In this document: positions 35,041-46,840 of the stretch, one piece after another
Position numbering within the stretch: the stretch's first letter is position 1
Layout: every line of letters begins with the position of its first letter
From: Aedes albopictus
Taxonomy: Eukaryota; Arthropoda; Insecta; Diptera; Culicidae
Direction: 5' to 3'
Length of the DNA stretch: 64,000 bases
Assembly: GCF_035046485.1 (NCBI RefSeq)
Contig: NC_085138.1
Location: forward strand, 10,699,823 to 10,763,822
Position numbers and translations under genes: made by a program
Notes under the pieces: generated by a model
The model's database searches: none
Told to the model about the DNA's origin: nothing
What the model saw: only the letters and a program-made list of their open reading frames with translations

Positions 35041-38000
35041 ATAATATCAATAATGAAATCCCATAGATTCTCAAAATCGCAACGAAGGTTTACGAATGAA
35101 TCAACTGAGGCTTTTTCTAAAAGCTTGCCGAATGAATTCCTAAAACAATTATCGAAAAAAAAATTGCCAAATAAATTCTAAAAGCAATTGGCGACAAAAT
35201 ATCTAAGGAAATTTCAGAAGAAAATAATAAAGTAATCCCCGTATCCTGATCAATTTCCAAAGCAATGCTAAAGAATTTCTTAAGAAATGCCATATGTATT
35301 TCCAAAAATAGTAGCCTTTATCAATTCTCAAATAATTGCCGAAGAAGTTTTCTGTAGAGTTGTCGAACACAATTCCAAAGAAATTACTAAAGTAGTTTTC
35401 AAAAAAAAAAAAAAAACTCAAATAACGCTTAAACAAATATCTCAAAGGAGTTGTAAGATCAAATCGAAAAGAAATTGCTGAAAGAGTTTGCAAATAAATT
35501 GTCTAAGATCGCTGAAGGTGATGTCAAAGACATTAACAGACAAATTCACAACAGGGAAATTACCGAATCAACTTCTAAAGGAAATGCTGGAAAAATTGAT
35601 CAATCAATTCCCATAGTAATTGGCGAAGAATTTTCCAGATGAGTATCGAGAAAACTCCCGCAGTAACTTTCGAGGGATTTTCAAAAACAATAGTCAAAGG
35701 AAGTCATAATGAAATTTCAGAACGAATTCCCAAAGAAATTATAGATGAAATTCTTAACATTTTTTTCTCAAAATTTCTCAAAACAATTTCCAAAAAAAAA
35801 ATCAAAAACTTTCCAAGGTAAAAAAATCTTGAAAAAATTAACCAAAGGAATTGTGAAATCCTTTCTAAAAGAAATTCCAAAGAAATGTCCAAAAATAATG
35901 CTGAAAAAAATAGAAATAAATTGCTTTAGTTATGTCTAGAGGAGTTGCCGGAGGAATTTTCGAAGTAATTGCTGAAGGGACCCCTAAATAAGTTTCCGCC
36001 ACGCAGTGAGTGAATCTCGAACTAAATTGTTTTCTACGTGAAAGCTCTTTGTTTCTTGGGTAATTTTGCCGACAATAGTGTCTTTTTAAGTGATGCAGAA
36101 CGTAAGATATTCTACGAGTTTCTGCCCCTCAAGAGCAAAATAATCTCATCATTAATTAAAGAATTTCTGAAGCAGTTTTTGGAGGATTTTTACAGGAATG
36201 TTACTATTGGTGCCACCTGCGCTTGTTTGCTTTGCGCTAGATCGTCTATAGGAATTAATGCAAAAAAAACCTTGCTGAAATTCCAGAAATTCTTAGAGTA
36301 CTGAAGGAATCTCCGGAGATAGTTCTGCAGGAATGTGAGTATGTCTGGAGAAATTTCTGAAGTAAATCTTGGTGGAATTTTTAGTCGGATATCAGGAGAA
36401 ATTTCTTAACGCATTACTGAAGAAATTTACAAATAGTCGAATGCCTGTAGCAACCTCTGGAGAATTGCATGAATGAATCCGTGCAGGAATATTTGAAGGA
36501 ATACAGGGGAAATTCCCGAAGGAACCATGAGAGAATCTCTGCAGGCACTCCTGGATGAAAATCTTTTTGAAAGAAATCATGCAAGAATCGCTGAAGGAAA
36601 CCTTGAATGCCTGAATCTGGAGAAAACTCTGAAGGATATCCTGAAGAAGCTTGTGATGGAAGACCTGTAAGAATTCTTGAATAAATCTCTTGAAGAATGT
36701 CTGATGGAGCCGTTAAAGGTTGTAAATTCTGGAAGAAAATTCTCTGAAAAAATGTCACAAGGAATTCCTTGAGGAATTTCAGAAAGGGTAGGAATCTTTT
36801 TCAAGGATAATGAAATAAAAAAAATACCTGAAGGAAATCCCACGAAGCAGCTCGGGAAGAAATTCATGGAACTTTTTCTATATTTTCTAATATTTTGGAG
36901 AAATTTTTGAAAGTATTCTGAATTTCTGATTTTCTGATAAAACTACTAGAGCAATGTCTGAGAAACACCTTGGATTTTTTTCCAACAGATATACTTGTAT
37001 AAATTTCTGGAAGAATTTCTATAGGAATTTTAGAAAGGAACTCTGGAGAAATTTGTGAACAAAATACGTTGCAGCTTCCGTGAAAGATGTTTATATAGAA
37101 TACCAGGAGATTTTTCTACAGGGTTTTCAATATGTATATATGCAGCAATTTTCCATGATAGATTTTCTAAAGAAGTTCTAAGGAGTCCCTAAAGGAATAT
37201 CTTAAGAAAAGCCTTGAAATTTTTATACAGAAAATCCCTGGTAGAAATCCCTAAGGAATGCATGGTAGATTTTGGAATAGAGTACTTGAAGAAGTTTCTG
37301 GAGGAATCTTTAGATTAATTTCTGAAAAAATCCCTGAAAATTTCTTGAAAGCCACTCGTGAAGAGTATCTAAAAAAAGAATCCTGCAAAACGAATTTCTG
37401 ATGAGACCCGTGAAAGGACTTCTAAAGGCATTTTTTTGGGAAAATTCTGGAGGAATTTCCAAAGAAATTTCTTAAACGACCACAGAAGAAAATAGAAAGT
37501 TTAAAGAATCCGTGAAGGAATTCCTATCGGATTTTTTGAAGAAAGTTTTGTGTGGTTATACATATAATATTTGTAGAATTTGGATGATTTTAGAAGCTTT
37601 TTTTGAGAATTTCATAAGAAACTCCTGAAGAGTTTGAAGAATTAAAAAAAAAAGTTCCAGAGAAATTTCTGAAGTTATTCAGAATTTCTTATTTTCTATA
37701 ATTTCTGAGAAAAACCATGGATTCTAGAGTTTTTTTTTCATAAAAGTTTTTGGGGAAGTCATTAGAGGCATATCAGAAGGGAACTATGGAGCAATTTCTT
37801 AAAAAAATGTTGAAATTTCTGAAGCAAATCATACGAAGTGATCATATAGAATGCCCGGAGAAATGTTTAAAGGAATCGGGGGTAGATTTTCTTTAAGACG
37901 AAAGGATTTTCAAGAAGCAGGCAACATAATTTTTGGAAGAAATCAATAGAAGACCTTCTAAAGAAATTCTTTTTGAGATTTCTCAAGAATCTCTTGAGAA

Positions 38001-40435
38001 ATATCTAAAGAAAACTCAAGCAGTTTTTATAAAACAAAGCCGAGAAGAAATTCTGAAGGAACACCATGTGTATGAGTCCGATGATGAATTTTCCTAAAAA
38101 CCAATTGAAGATTTTTTATAGGAAATCGCAGAATGAATTTCTGAAAGAATACGAAAATGATTGAAAAAAATCAGGGGTGAGATTTCTGAAGAAATCCTCA
38201 GAGATAATTTGGAATTTACAACTGCTAGATTTTCCATAAAAATCCCTGAAAGATATGGCTAAGGAACCCATGAAAGATTTTGGAATGGGATATTCCAATG
38301 GAATGGTGAAATTCCTGCAAGAATCTTCAGATTAGTTTCTGAAGAAATCTCCGAAATTTTCTGAAAGCCGCTCGTAGAGTTTCTTAAATCAATACCGCAG
38401 GACTTTCGAAAGAAGTGCATGGAGAACTTCTGAGGGATATCCTGTAAAAATTCCTGAAACAATCTCAGGAGAAAGTTTCCTAGGAGAGTTTGGCAAAGAA
38501 TTCTGGAAAAAGATTTTCTGAAGGAATTTTCTGATGATTTTCTTAAAAACTTTCAAAAATTGCTGAAGAAATTCCTCAAAGAAACCATGGAGAAATATCG
38601 GAATATCTAAAGGAATTTCTAATAAAACATAAAGAGAAATTTCTGAAGCAAGCCATTCAAGATTTTTATAATACTTTCTTGTGAAATTTCTAAGAAATAC
38701 CGTAATGGAATTTCTGAAGAAACCTAAAAAAATCGAAAGCATGTTCTTAAATTTTTTTTTGACAATTTCTGTGGTAGTTTTTTTTTGAGAATTTATTGGT
38801 AATTTCGTTAAAAAAGTTTACGAACTAATTGACTGTGGAACTTTTGAAGAATCTGCCGAAAGAGTTCTTAAAGGAATTAAAAAAAAATACTAAAACAATT
38901 GCAACTGCAGAAGGAAAGAATGAAGAAAACCCCGTTTGTGTTCCGATCAATTTCTAAAGCAATTGACTGAAGGATTTCCAAAGGAATTCCGTAGGTATTT
39001 TTAAAAATAGTCACCTGAACCAATTCTCAAAATAATTGCCGAAGAAGTTTTCTACAGAATTTCTACAGAAGTTTTCTACACTCAAGTGGTTTCCAAAAAA
39101 CATCCCAAAAAAAACCCGAATAGTCATCTCAGATCCAAAAGAAATTGCTAAATGAATTCCTCACAAATAATTATGCAACCAATTTTCGCAGTGATTGGCG
39201 AAGAAGTTTCCAGAAGAGTACAAAAAAAAAACAAAGTAATTACCGAGGAATTGTTTTTTGATGGATCATCAGAGAAAGTCGGGAAGAAATTTCAGAATGA
39301 ATTCCCGAAGAAAGTCTACAAGAAATATCTAAACAAGGCCCCAAAGCCATTGCCTCAAAATTTCTCAGGAGTTCCTGGATGATTTTTTGAAAGAAATTAT
39401 GGAGAAATCCTTGACAAAATTTCCGAATCCTTGAAAATGGATGTAATTCAAAGAAACTCGCTAAGGTGATCATTAAGTTAACGTTTGAGAAAAAACAAGT
39501 TCGGGTGAAACTTGAATAGAATCATTCGCAAATAACCATCCAGAAGACATCACCACGATGCGCCAAACTTAGTCAAACAAAATTTTATTTTGGTATTTCG
39601 TAGCTTATGGAATTTTGAAAGTAATAACAGACGGAATGTTAAAAGGAATTACCAAAGGAATTTCCAAAAGAATTACCGGAGAACATTCCAAAGCTGCCCA
39701 ACGTAGTTTACGAACTAATTGACTAAGACATTTTTGAACAATCTACCGAAAGAGTTCTTAAAGGAATTAAGTGCAAAAAAAAAATACCAAACAATTGTTA
39801 AAATAATTATCAAACGGGATTTCCAACGAAATTCCTAGGGAAATTGCTCAAGACAACAATGAAGAAAACCCTGTTTGTGTCCTGATCAATTTCCAAATCA
39901 ATTGGCTAAAAAATTAAAAAAAAATCCGTAGGTATTTTCAAAATTCATAATCTGAATCAATTCTCAAAGTAATTGCCGAAGAAGTTTTCTACAGAGTTGA
40001 CAAGCAAAATTTTGAAAAAAAATGACTGATGTGGTTTTCAAAAAAATCCCAAGAAAACCCCAAATAGTAATCCATTAGGAATTGTTGGTTTAATTCAAAA
40101 GAAATTTCTGAAAGAATTTCCAAATAAATTGTCGAAAAAAAAATCGCCAAACGTAATGTCTGAGACATTTCCAGAAAAAAAATCTCAGGGAATTTGCCGA
40201 AAGAATTTATAAAGAAAATTCCGAAAGAATGGCTCCATAATGATAAGCGAAGAAGTTTCCAGAAGAGTGTCAGAAAAGATTTTTTGAAAGAATTTCTGGA
40301 GGAATCCTTGAAGAAATTTCCGAATTCCTGGAAATGGATGCGATCATCAAGTTAACGTTTGAGACAAAACAATATTCAGAAGACATCACAACGATTCGCC
40401 AAACTTAGTCAACCAAAGTTTGATTTCGGTATTTC
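35041..40435 (+). repeat. 5.4-kb diverged satellite block with higher-order repeat
   Basis: Units are A-rich variants such as AAATTTCTGAAG and AATTGCCGAAG. On top of the 12-base period there is a long repeat: 38815-39600 and 39705-40435 share CGAACTAATTGACT, CCGAAAGAGTTCTTAAAGG, AATTGCCGAAGAAGTTTTC, GAAGTTTCCAGAAGAGT and CGCCAAACTTAGTCAA in order, offset 836-890 bases. A third, weaker copy spans about 35222-35650. The block ends some 550 bp before the peritrophin-like gene. Confidence 0.7.
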
Positions 40436-40951
40436 CCCCAAGCATAAAACTCGAGCCAAAATGGCTAAGCTACAGCCAATCGTTCCCTCTGTTATCTGTC
40501 TGGTGTCCTCTATCCGGGTGTGAAATCATAAAGCAGTGCATCCCACATCAATCCACATTGACCGTATGTACATATTATCGTGACCGTCCAACTGTCATAA
40601 AGATAGCCGCATGGGCTGAAGTGGGCCCATATAAATCCAAATCTTACTTTGAGAAATTGACAGACATACCTCCAGAGAGGTGATCTACTGCTATGTTGCC
40701 GTCTACCGTCCGCCATCTGTGTATTGTTTTGATGGGGTTTTGACCTGCATCCTCCATTTCTCAGCCGGTTTCGGGGATCTTAGTTATACCGGTAGGTCGT
40801 AGCCACCGACATGCACCTCACCCGAATTCACGATTTTATGGGGCAGCGGGTGGTCATGTAAGGTCTTATCTGTACTTTTTGGCTATGGATTGGTTTATGT
40901 CATCCGGATGGACGAGCTGCAATCTACGATAAGGTTTCCGATAGTTGAAGC
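40436..40951. other. Unique upstream region of the peritrophin-like gene
   Basis: The satellite block ends at about 40435. The next 500 bp have higher complexity and no repeat or coding signature I recognise. A TATAAA at 40628-40635 has no convincing initiator or reading frame after it. Confidence 0.4.
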
Positions 40952-40980
40952 TATTTAAGGTCACTGCCGGGAAGATAATG
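40865..40980 (+). promoter_or_regulatory. Cluster of three GATA motifs upstream of the peritrophin-like gene
   Basis: CTTATCT (complement AGATAAG) is at 40865-40871, GATAAG at 40928-40933 and AGATAAT near 40974-40980. GATA factors drive gut-specific genes in insects, so the cluster would fit midgut expression. The functional link is inference; short motifs also occur by chance. Confidence 0.35.
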
Positions 40981-40987
40981 GTCAGTT
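40952..40987 (+). promoter_or_regulatory. Core promoter: TATA-like box and initiator
   Basis: TATTTAAG begins at 40952 and the arthropod initiator TCAGTT at 40982. Taking A40984 as +1 puts the TATA-like box at about -32, the normal distance. The 5' UTR would then be only 39 bases. No good downstream promoter element is visible. Confidence 0.65.
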
Positions 40988-41022
40988 TTTCCGTGGTGTG
41001 CCGTGAAGGAAGTGGTCTAGCG

Positions 41023-44000
41023 ATGAAAGGTAACTCTGAACTTGTGGACTTTGTGAACAAAAGCTAACCGAGGTGCATCTTCCGCAGAACGAGAACTTTG
41101 GGCAACTTTCGCCCTGTTGTTGGTAGTAGGAGCCGCCAACGGTCTACCAAGTACCTGTGAGGATCGGCCGAATTTCTCGTTCGTGAAGGATTCAGAGTAT
41201 TGCTACCGATACTACATATGCATCTATGGATCGCCTTATCCGATGCGCTGCTCTGGAGAGCTATGGTTCGACGAAGAAACGCAGAGTTGTCGAAGTCCTT
41301 CGGTGGTAACATGTGAAGTCGACGGTGAAATTTCAACTCCCGCTCCTATTCCGGGAATTTGCGATGATGCGGGTAATGGAGAACTAGTGTTACATCCGTA
41401 CTTCTGCAACACCTACTACATCTGCAGTGGACAGATCGGGGTTCCTGTAGTTTGTCCCACTGGAATGTGGTTCGATGCGGAGCGCCAGATGTGTGCTGAT
41501 CCTTTGGACGCCAGCTGTCCACATGGTCCTGGTGCCGCAAAATGCCAAGTGGAGGAAGATTTTGCTCTGGTGCCCAGTGAGGAATACTGTTACCGATACT
41601 ATCAGTGCTTGAGTGGTTTTCCGTACCCAATGGTTTGTCCAGATAACCAATGGTTCGATCCCATTAGAGATGTTTGCGATGACCGTGCGAATGTTGAGTG
41701 CATTCTTGAACCTGGAGAGCCGACAGTTCCGCCAACTCCGTATATCTGTTACAACACTGTGGATAATCGTCTAACTCCGAACCCAACCGCTTGCAATAAG
41801 TACTACATTTGTGTTAACCAGATTGGATGGTCTAGGATTTGCCCGCTGAACATGTGGTTCGACGAAGAGGGACAGACATGCGTCCCAGCAGGTACCGTTG
41901 ATTGTCCTCTGGGTCCTCCGATTCCTCCGGAGACTACGACTACTCCATTCAGCCGTTGCGATGACGTACCGAATCTTCAATTTGTCGCAAGCTACGACAA
42001 CTGCTACGAATATTATCAGTGTCGTAATGGCAATCCGTACCCGTTGACCTGTCCACGTGATCAGTTGTTTTCGGAGGAGATGCAACGTTGCGTTGATCAG
42101 GACGCTTTCGAATGCGAGATCGAGCATCTGCCGCCACCAGTAACTCCAACTCCCGGAATCTGTACCGATGTTGCTGATGGTGTACTCGTTTTGCATCCAC
42201 AATACTGCAATCGGTATTATCTTTGTGTGAATCAAGTCGGTATTGCAACCACCTGCCCATTGGGTCAATGGTTCAACGAGCTGAGTCAGACTTGTAGTAA
42301 CGCATTGAACGTCGACTGCCCGCATGGTCCAACAACGCCACCTCCCGATCCCTTCGCCATCTGCGACGGAGTGTTCGATTATCGGTTTGTCAAGAATGAA
42401 CACTACTGCTATCGGTACTTCCAGTGCATCGGCGGTACTCCCTATCCGCTGGTGTGCCACGATGGAATGTGGTTCGATGAGGTCAGACAGAGATGCGATC
42501 GCTCGGAGTACGTTGAGTGTGATGCACTACCTCCGCCAGATGTTCGACCTCCCGATGTCGATGGAATTTGTAACGATGTTCAAGATGGTCACCTGGCACC
42601 TCACCATACGTTCTGCAACGAGTTCTTCCTGTGCGTCCGGGAAGTAGGATGGCCGTTGATTTGCCCGCTTGGATTGTGGTTCGACGAAGCAGAACAGACT
42701 TGTTCAATAGGTGGAACCGTCCCGTGCGATCTAGGTCCCGAACGACCTGCGGTCACCGAAAGTCCGTACGCCATGTGCACAGGAATCCCGAATATGGCTT
42801 ACGTGCGTGATCCGGACTACTGCTATCGGTACTTCAAATGCGTCAGTGGTTCTCCATTCCCGATGATCTGCCCTAACGAACAGTGGTTCGATGAACGTCA
42901 GCAACGTTGCAGAGATTCCTCCGAGGTGGAGTGTGTCATAGAAGATGAATCGCCTCGACCACCGCCAACGGCAGGAGTTTGCAATGGAGTGTCCAACGGC
43001 ATCCAAGTGCCCAACCCGAGGGCGTGCAATCAGTTCTATGTATGCGCTAACGATGTTGGATTCTCGCAAGTCTGCGGATTCGGACTATGGTTCGATGAAG
43101 ATCAGCAGGCCTGTCTACCACCGGGCGAAGCGTATTGTGACCTTGGACCTCCTACTACGACAACCATTGCTCCACATCCCTGGGCTCTGTGTGATGATGT
43201 TCCGAATTACTCTTATGTACCGAGTCCCAACTATTGCTATCGATTCTTCCAATGTATTGATGGTGCCCCATTCCCGATGATCTGCCGTGGCAATTTGTGG
43301 TTCGATTCGGTGAGTCAAACTTGCATGGATCCAGAAGAAGTGACATGTTTGGTGAGCCCAAATCCGCCAGTGGTGCCTCCGACTCCAGGAATTTGTATCG
43401 GTGTAGCGGATGGCCGCCAAGTTCTGAATCCTCGTGCCTGCAACCAGTTCTATGTTTGTGTTGACGGAGTAGGCTACTCACTAGTGTGTCCTGATAACAT
43501 GTGGTTCGATGAGTTCCATCAGGTCTGTCAAACACCTTCGCAAACGTACTGTCCCTTGGCTCCACAGGTTACCACTCCTTCGCCTTACGAACGCTGTGCT
43601 GGCGAAGAGGACAACCGACTGTTGCGGAACGATTTCTACTGTTACCGATACTACCAGTGCGTTGATGAAGTGGCCTATCCGATGATCTGCCGTCCTGGTC
43701 GTTGGTTTGATCTAGAGCGGCAAGTGTGTGATGTTACTCAAAACGTGGTATGCGAATTGCGTCCAGGTAATCCAGGGCCAATCATTTCAACGCCGGGTAT
43801 TTGCGAAGGTGTGGCAGATGGGCGGTTCGAGCGAAACTGGAACTACTGTAATCAGTACTACCTTTGCGTGGATGGAGAAGGTTACGGTCAAATCTGTCCC
43901 GATGGGTTATGGTTCGACGAACCGCGACAGATTTGTGATCTATCGGAAAACGTGTACTGTCCACTGGGGGCATCCACGCCAGCTCCAACTACTGAAACCC

Positions 44001-44791
44001 GCTGCTACGGCAGGGAGGATCTCTCGCGGTTTGAAAACGATGATTACTGCTACCGCTTCTTCCAATGCAAGAATGGCGTACCATATCCAATGATTTGCAG
44101 TGGTGAACTGTGGTTCGCCGAAGATCGTCAACAATGTGTGCCACAAACCGAAGTGGAGTGTGAAGGTGCTGATCGTATACCGGATGTTCCACCAACGGAA
44201 GGCATTTGTACTGGCGTCGCCAACGGACGTCAGGTTTCACATCCTCTGTTCTGCAACCAGTTCTACGTGTGCATTGAACAGGTTGGCTTCCCTCAGATTT
44301 GTCCGTTTGGCTTGTGGTTCGATGTAGATCATCAGAGCTGTGTAGCACCCGATCTGGTGGAGTGTCCTCATGGACTGCGTCCGACTCCTTCGCCAATTGA
44401 AGGCATCTGCTATGGAGCCGCCTCGGGAACTAAGGTGCCGAACCCGGAGGATTGCACATGGTTCTACATTTGCATCCAGGAGCAGCCCTATGCCTCACCG
44501 TGTGCCGAAGGAATGGCATTCGATAAGGTTCTGCTGACATGCGTCCCGGAAGCGGACGCCGAGTGTGCTGATACTGTAACTACATTACCAACTCCTGGGG
44601 TGTGCCACGGAATAGACGATTTTACGCTGGTGAGGAGTCCCTATGATTGTGCGGCGTACTACGTGTGTCTCGAAGGTCATGCACAGCCTGGTTTCTGTCC
44701 ACTCGGGCAGTACTTCGATGAAGCGCTGCAGCGATGCGAACTAGAGCAGTATGTGGAATGTTGGATAGAAATTCCTATCAGATCGGTATGA
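41023..44791 (+). CDS. Secreted peritrophin-like protein with 18 chitin-binding (CBM14) domains
   Basis: Join 41023-41029 and 41088-44791; intron 41030-41087 (GT...AG, 58 bp); 1236 residues. Residues 1-21 form a signal peptide (MKERELW, then a hydrophobic core, probable cleavage after AANG). Eighteen domains follow, each with the invariant spacing C-x14-C-x5-C-x9-C-x12-C-x7-C, the peritrophin-A pattern, from Cys26 to Cys1227 (108 cysteines). Odd domains 1-15 carry YCYR(Y/F)(Y/F)xC and (Y/F)PMxC; even domains 2-16 carry CN(Q/R/K)(F/Y)Y(V/I/L)C and mostly end CPxG. Domains 17-18 are divergent. Most domains have the aromatic WFD motif. Linkers of about 8-17 residues are rich in Pro and Thr, but there is no long mucin block. 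CBM14 proteins of this kind bind chitin in the peritrophic matrix or cuticle; which one applies here is inference. An in-frame ATG at 40978 lies upstream of the inferred start site, so 41023 is preferred. Confidence 0.93.
41030..41087 (+). other. Short intron of the peritrophin-like gene
   Basis: The donor is AAAG|GTAACT and the acceptor TTCCGCAG|AACG. Splicing joins ATG AAA G to AA CGA GAA, which puts a canonical signal peptide in frame with the long exon. The 58-bp size is typical of dipteran short introns. Without splicing the long frame has no ATG before its hydrophobic segment, which supports the intron. Confidence 0.85.
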
Positions 44792-44822
44792 ACATGATTT
44801 TATTTGAATATGCTAATGATTA

Positions 44823-44828
44823 AATAAA
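44823..44828 (+). terminator. Poly(A) signal of the peritrophin-like gene
   Basis: AATAAA lies 32 bases after the stop codon and is followed from about 44848 by a T/G-rich stretch that could be the downstream element. The 3' UTR would be about 50-60 bases. Confidence 0.75.
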
Positions 44829-44840
44829 CTAATAGGTTAA

Positions 44841-45529
44841 AGTGAATGAGTTTATTTTCTTTCATGTTTTTGGTTTGGTTTTTCAACTTTAACTCGCTGC
44901 TCTTTTGACTTTCCGAAAGTTTTTTTCTTTTCAAATCTGTTTGGCACCTTTACACCCCCGCATCGTCCGGCCCTCTCGGCTTAGCCCATGCACAAGTTCT
45001 GGTAAAACCACGATTATCTGCAATTAAGGCCACACACACTTGACCGCAAGTTGTGGTCATAAAACGTGCTCAAGCATCACCCACAATCACCCCAGGTTCC
45101 CCGGGTGTATCCCATCAATCTCCTCCGACTTCAAGTACCTCCCAAAAGGTAGCAGGCAGCATCCTTTGCGGTCCACTGGACCGGGCGTCCAGTTTGACAG
45201 AGAAAGAATCTCCCAACCAACAACAACAACAACAACCACGCGCTGCAGCATAAAAAGCTGCTCGCTCGGGCAAGGGATGAAACGGAAAAGTTTCATTAAT
45301 TGAGTTGAACCGTGAACTTTCGGAAAGTATGAGGAAGCTTTCCCCGGACGGAAGATGCACCCACGTAAAAATAGCTCCAACCGGAGAAAATGGTTCGCTG
45401 ATTTACTCTCTCTTGTTGTTGGAATTTTGAGCCCTTTACGAATCGAGGAAAGCAAACTTTCATCAAATGGTTAATTGAATCTTCTTTTCACTGGTTCTTG
45501 GAATCAATAAAGTTCTCACTGGGCACTGT
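44841..45529. other. No gene seen downstream of the peritrophin-like gene
   Basis: Unique-looking DNA with a short CAA run (45219-45237). Frames on both strands (45040-45303, 45087-45455) overlap and have no motifs. Confidence 0.4.
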
Positions 45530-45770
45530 TTACACCTGAATACCAAAAGACGATGATTTGAGTGAAAAATAATATTTACCGAATAAGTTTTCACTCTTCT
45601 TTCCTCGTGGAACAGTTTTTGCCATTACATAGGAATTACGATTGACGAAGTTCTCATTGATATCATCGTGATCATTGAAATTCCGAAAGCAGTTTTCTTG
45701 TTAAACGTATAAAAGTTTTTTTTAATTGAAAATGTGTTCACTGTTCTCCATTCTTCATCTGGAGTACACT
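45530..45770 (+). mobile_element. Half copy of the palindromic MITE family
   Basis: TTCTCATTGATATCATCGTG, GAAAGCAGTTTTCTTG and GAAAATGTGTTCACTG correspond in order to the left arm of the element at 20893-21092. The right arm is missing. Confidence 0.5.
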
Positions 45771-46362
45771 AAATTAATTTAAATACAAACATTTGCAAAA
45801 AAGCTACGTACGTTTTGGTAAATACGGATCTAATCTAAATGGTCTACCGATGCTGTCCAAGGGATTCACGAAGCAAAGAAAATGACTGGATTTATTGGAG
45901 TTGTACCCAAGCTGCTACAGCCGACTCTTGGCTAGTAAGCTTCCAGCTCCTTGTCCATGATTTTCCAAAACTCTGTTGAATAACGTTACATTTCAGGAAG
46001 CTTTGACGTACGGTAAATATAAGGTCCGTTGTCGAGCGGCCATTGATCAAGCTAGCTCGATCACTTTTTGTGAAGTCGTGTGCTTTAGGTGATATACGAC
46101 AGAAGATGATTTGGGTCTTGGGATAGCTTTTTCATGCGTTATTTATAATAAAGAACGCTTGGAAGTTCTCAAGCTTCGTTTCAAGATCCGATTAGGGATC
46201 GTATGACTAAAGATAACATACCCGTTTGCTTGTTGTTGGTACACTAGGTAGTGCCAACTCCAACATGACCGTGAATGCTGGGTTTATTCCGCCAAACAAA
46301 TCGTTCCGTCGATGTACATCATATATTGAGCTCGATTGAAAGCTCCAGAAGTGTTTAAAGGG
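45771..46362. other. No gene seen
   Basis: Moderate GC; may be decayed transposon coding sequence, but no motif can be pinned down. Confidence 0.35.
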
Positions 46363-46364
46363 TA

Positions 46365-46660
46365 CACACTACGAAAAAATTAAAATTACTCGTGACGTAA
46401 ATTTACTTCACAGAACGTTAACAGTTTAATGACGTAAATTAACAGGTCTTTTGACTTAATTATACGTCATTCTTGTAAAATTGAGCTCAAGGTGACGTAA
46501 ACAATTTGGGAATCGTGAGTCATTACGTTTCATATGACGAAAAATCCAGTTTAATGTGACTGAAAATTACGTCACTTGGGCGTTCAAATTTACGTCATAT
46601 GTGTCGCTTTTATATGTGCATCCAAAGTGACGCAAATTTACATGATTTTTTCTAAGTGTG
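46365..46660. mobile_element. 296-bp MITE with eight TGACG-type sites (copy 2)
   Basis: Ends CACACTACGAAAAAATT and TTTTTTCTAAGTGTG, flanked by TA. TGACGTAA or its complement is at 46393, 46430, 46493, 46567 and 46590, TACGTCA at 46463, TGACGA at 46535 and TGACGCAA at 46628. These resemble CREB/ATF-type bZIP sites. Same family as 29695-29989. Confidence 0.85.
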
Positions 46661-46667
46661 TACTCCA

Positions 46668-46832
46668 CATTAGCGGAGCCAGCTTTTTCTCTTTTCTTAC
46701 TCACTCTCCTAAACATACACGAGAAAGAGCGGGATGAAAGAGGGGGCAAGCTGCCTCCTCTTTTATCTTTCTCTCTCTCGTATATGTTTAAGAGAGTGAG
46801 TGAGAAAAAAGAAAATGCTGGCTCCGCCAATG
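46668..46832. mobile_element. 165-bp foldback with 8-bp duplication GTACTCCA (hAT-like)
   Basis: CATTAGCGGAGCCAGC mirrors GCTGGCTCCGCCAATG. GTACTCCA is present at 46660-46667 and 46833-46840. The arms carry TTACTCACTCTCCTAAACAT and its inverse near the right end, and the loop is CT/GA-rich. The left duplication overlaps the last base of the preceding MITE, so this one landed later. Confidence 0.85.
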
Positions 46833-46840
46833 GTACTCCA

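Noticed and set aside
40628..40635. TATAAA box upstream of the peritrophin-like gene
   Set aside because: No initiator and no coding exon at the expected distance; the closer TATA-like box at 40952 fits better.
40978..40980. Upstream in-frame ATG for the peritrophin-like protein
   Set aside because: It lies six bases before the inferred initiator A40984, and the extension it would add (VSFSVVCREGSGLA) would place a charged segment before the signal peptide.
41771..42460. Long open frames on the strand opposite the peritrophin-like gene (also 41949-42260, 43155-43565, 43989-44396)
   Set aside because: They mirror the repetitive coding sequence of the chitin-binding domains and show no domain of their own.
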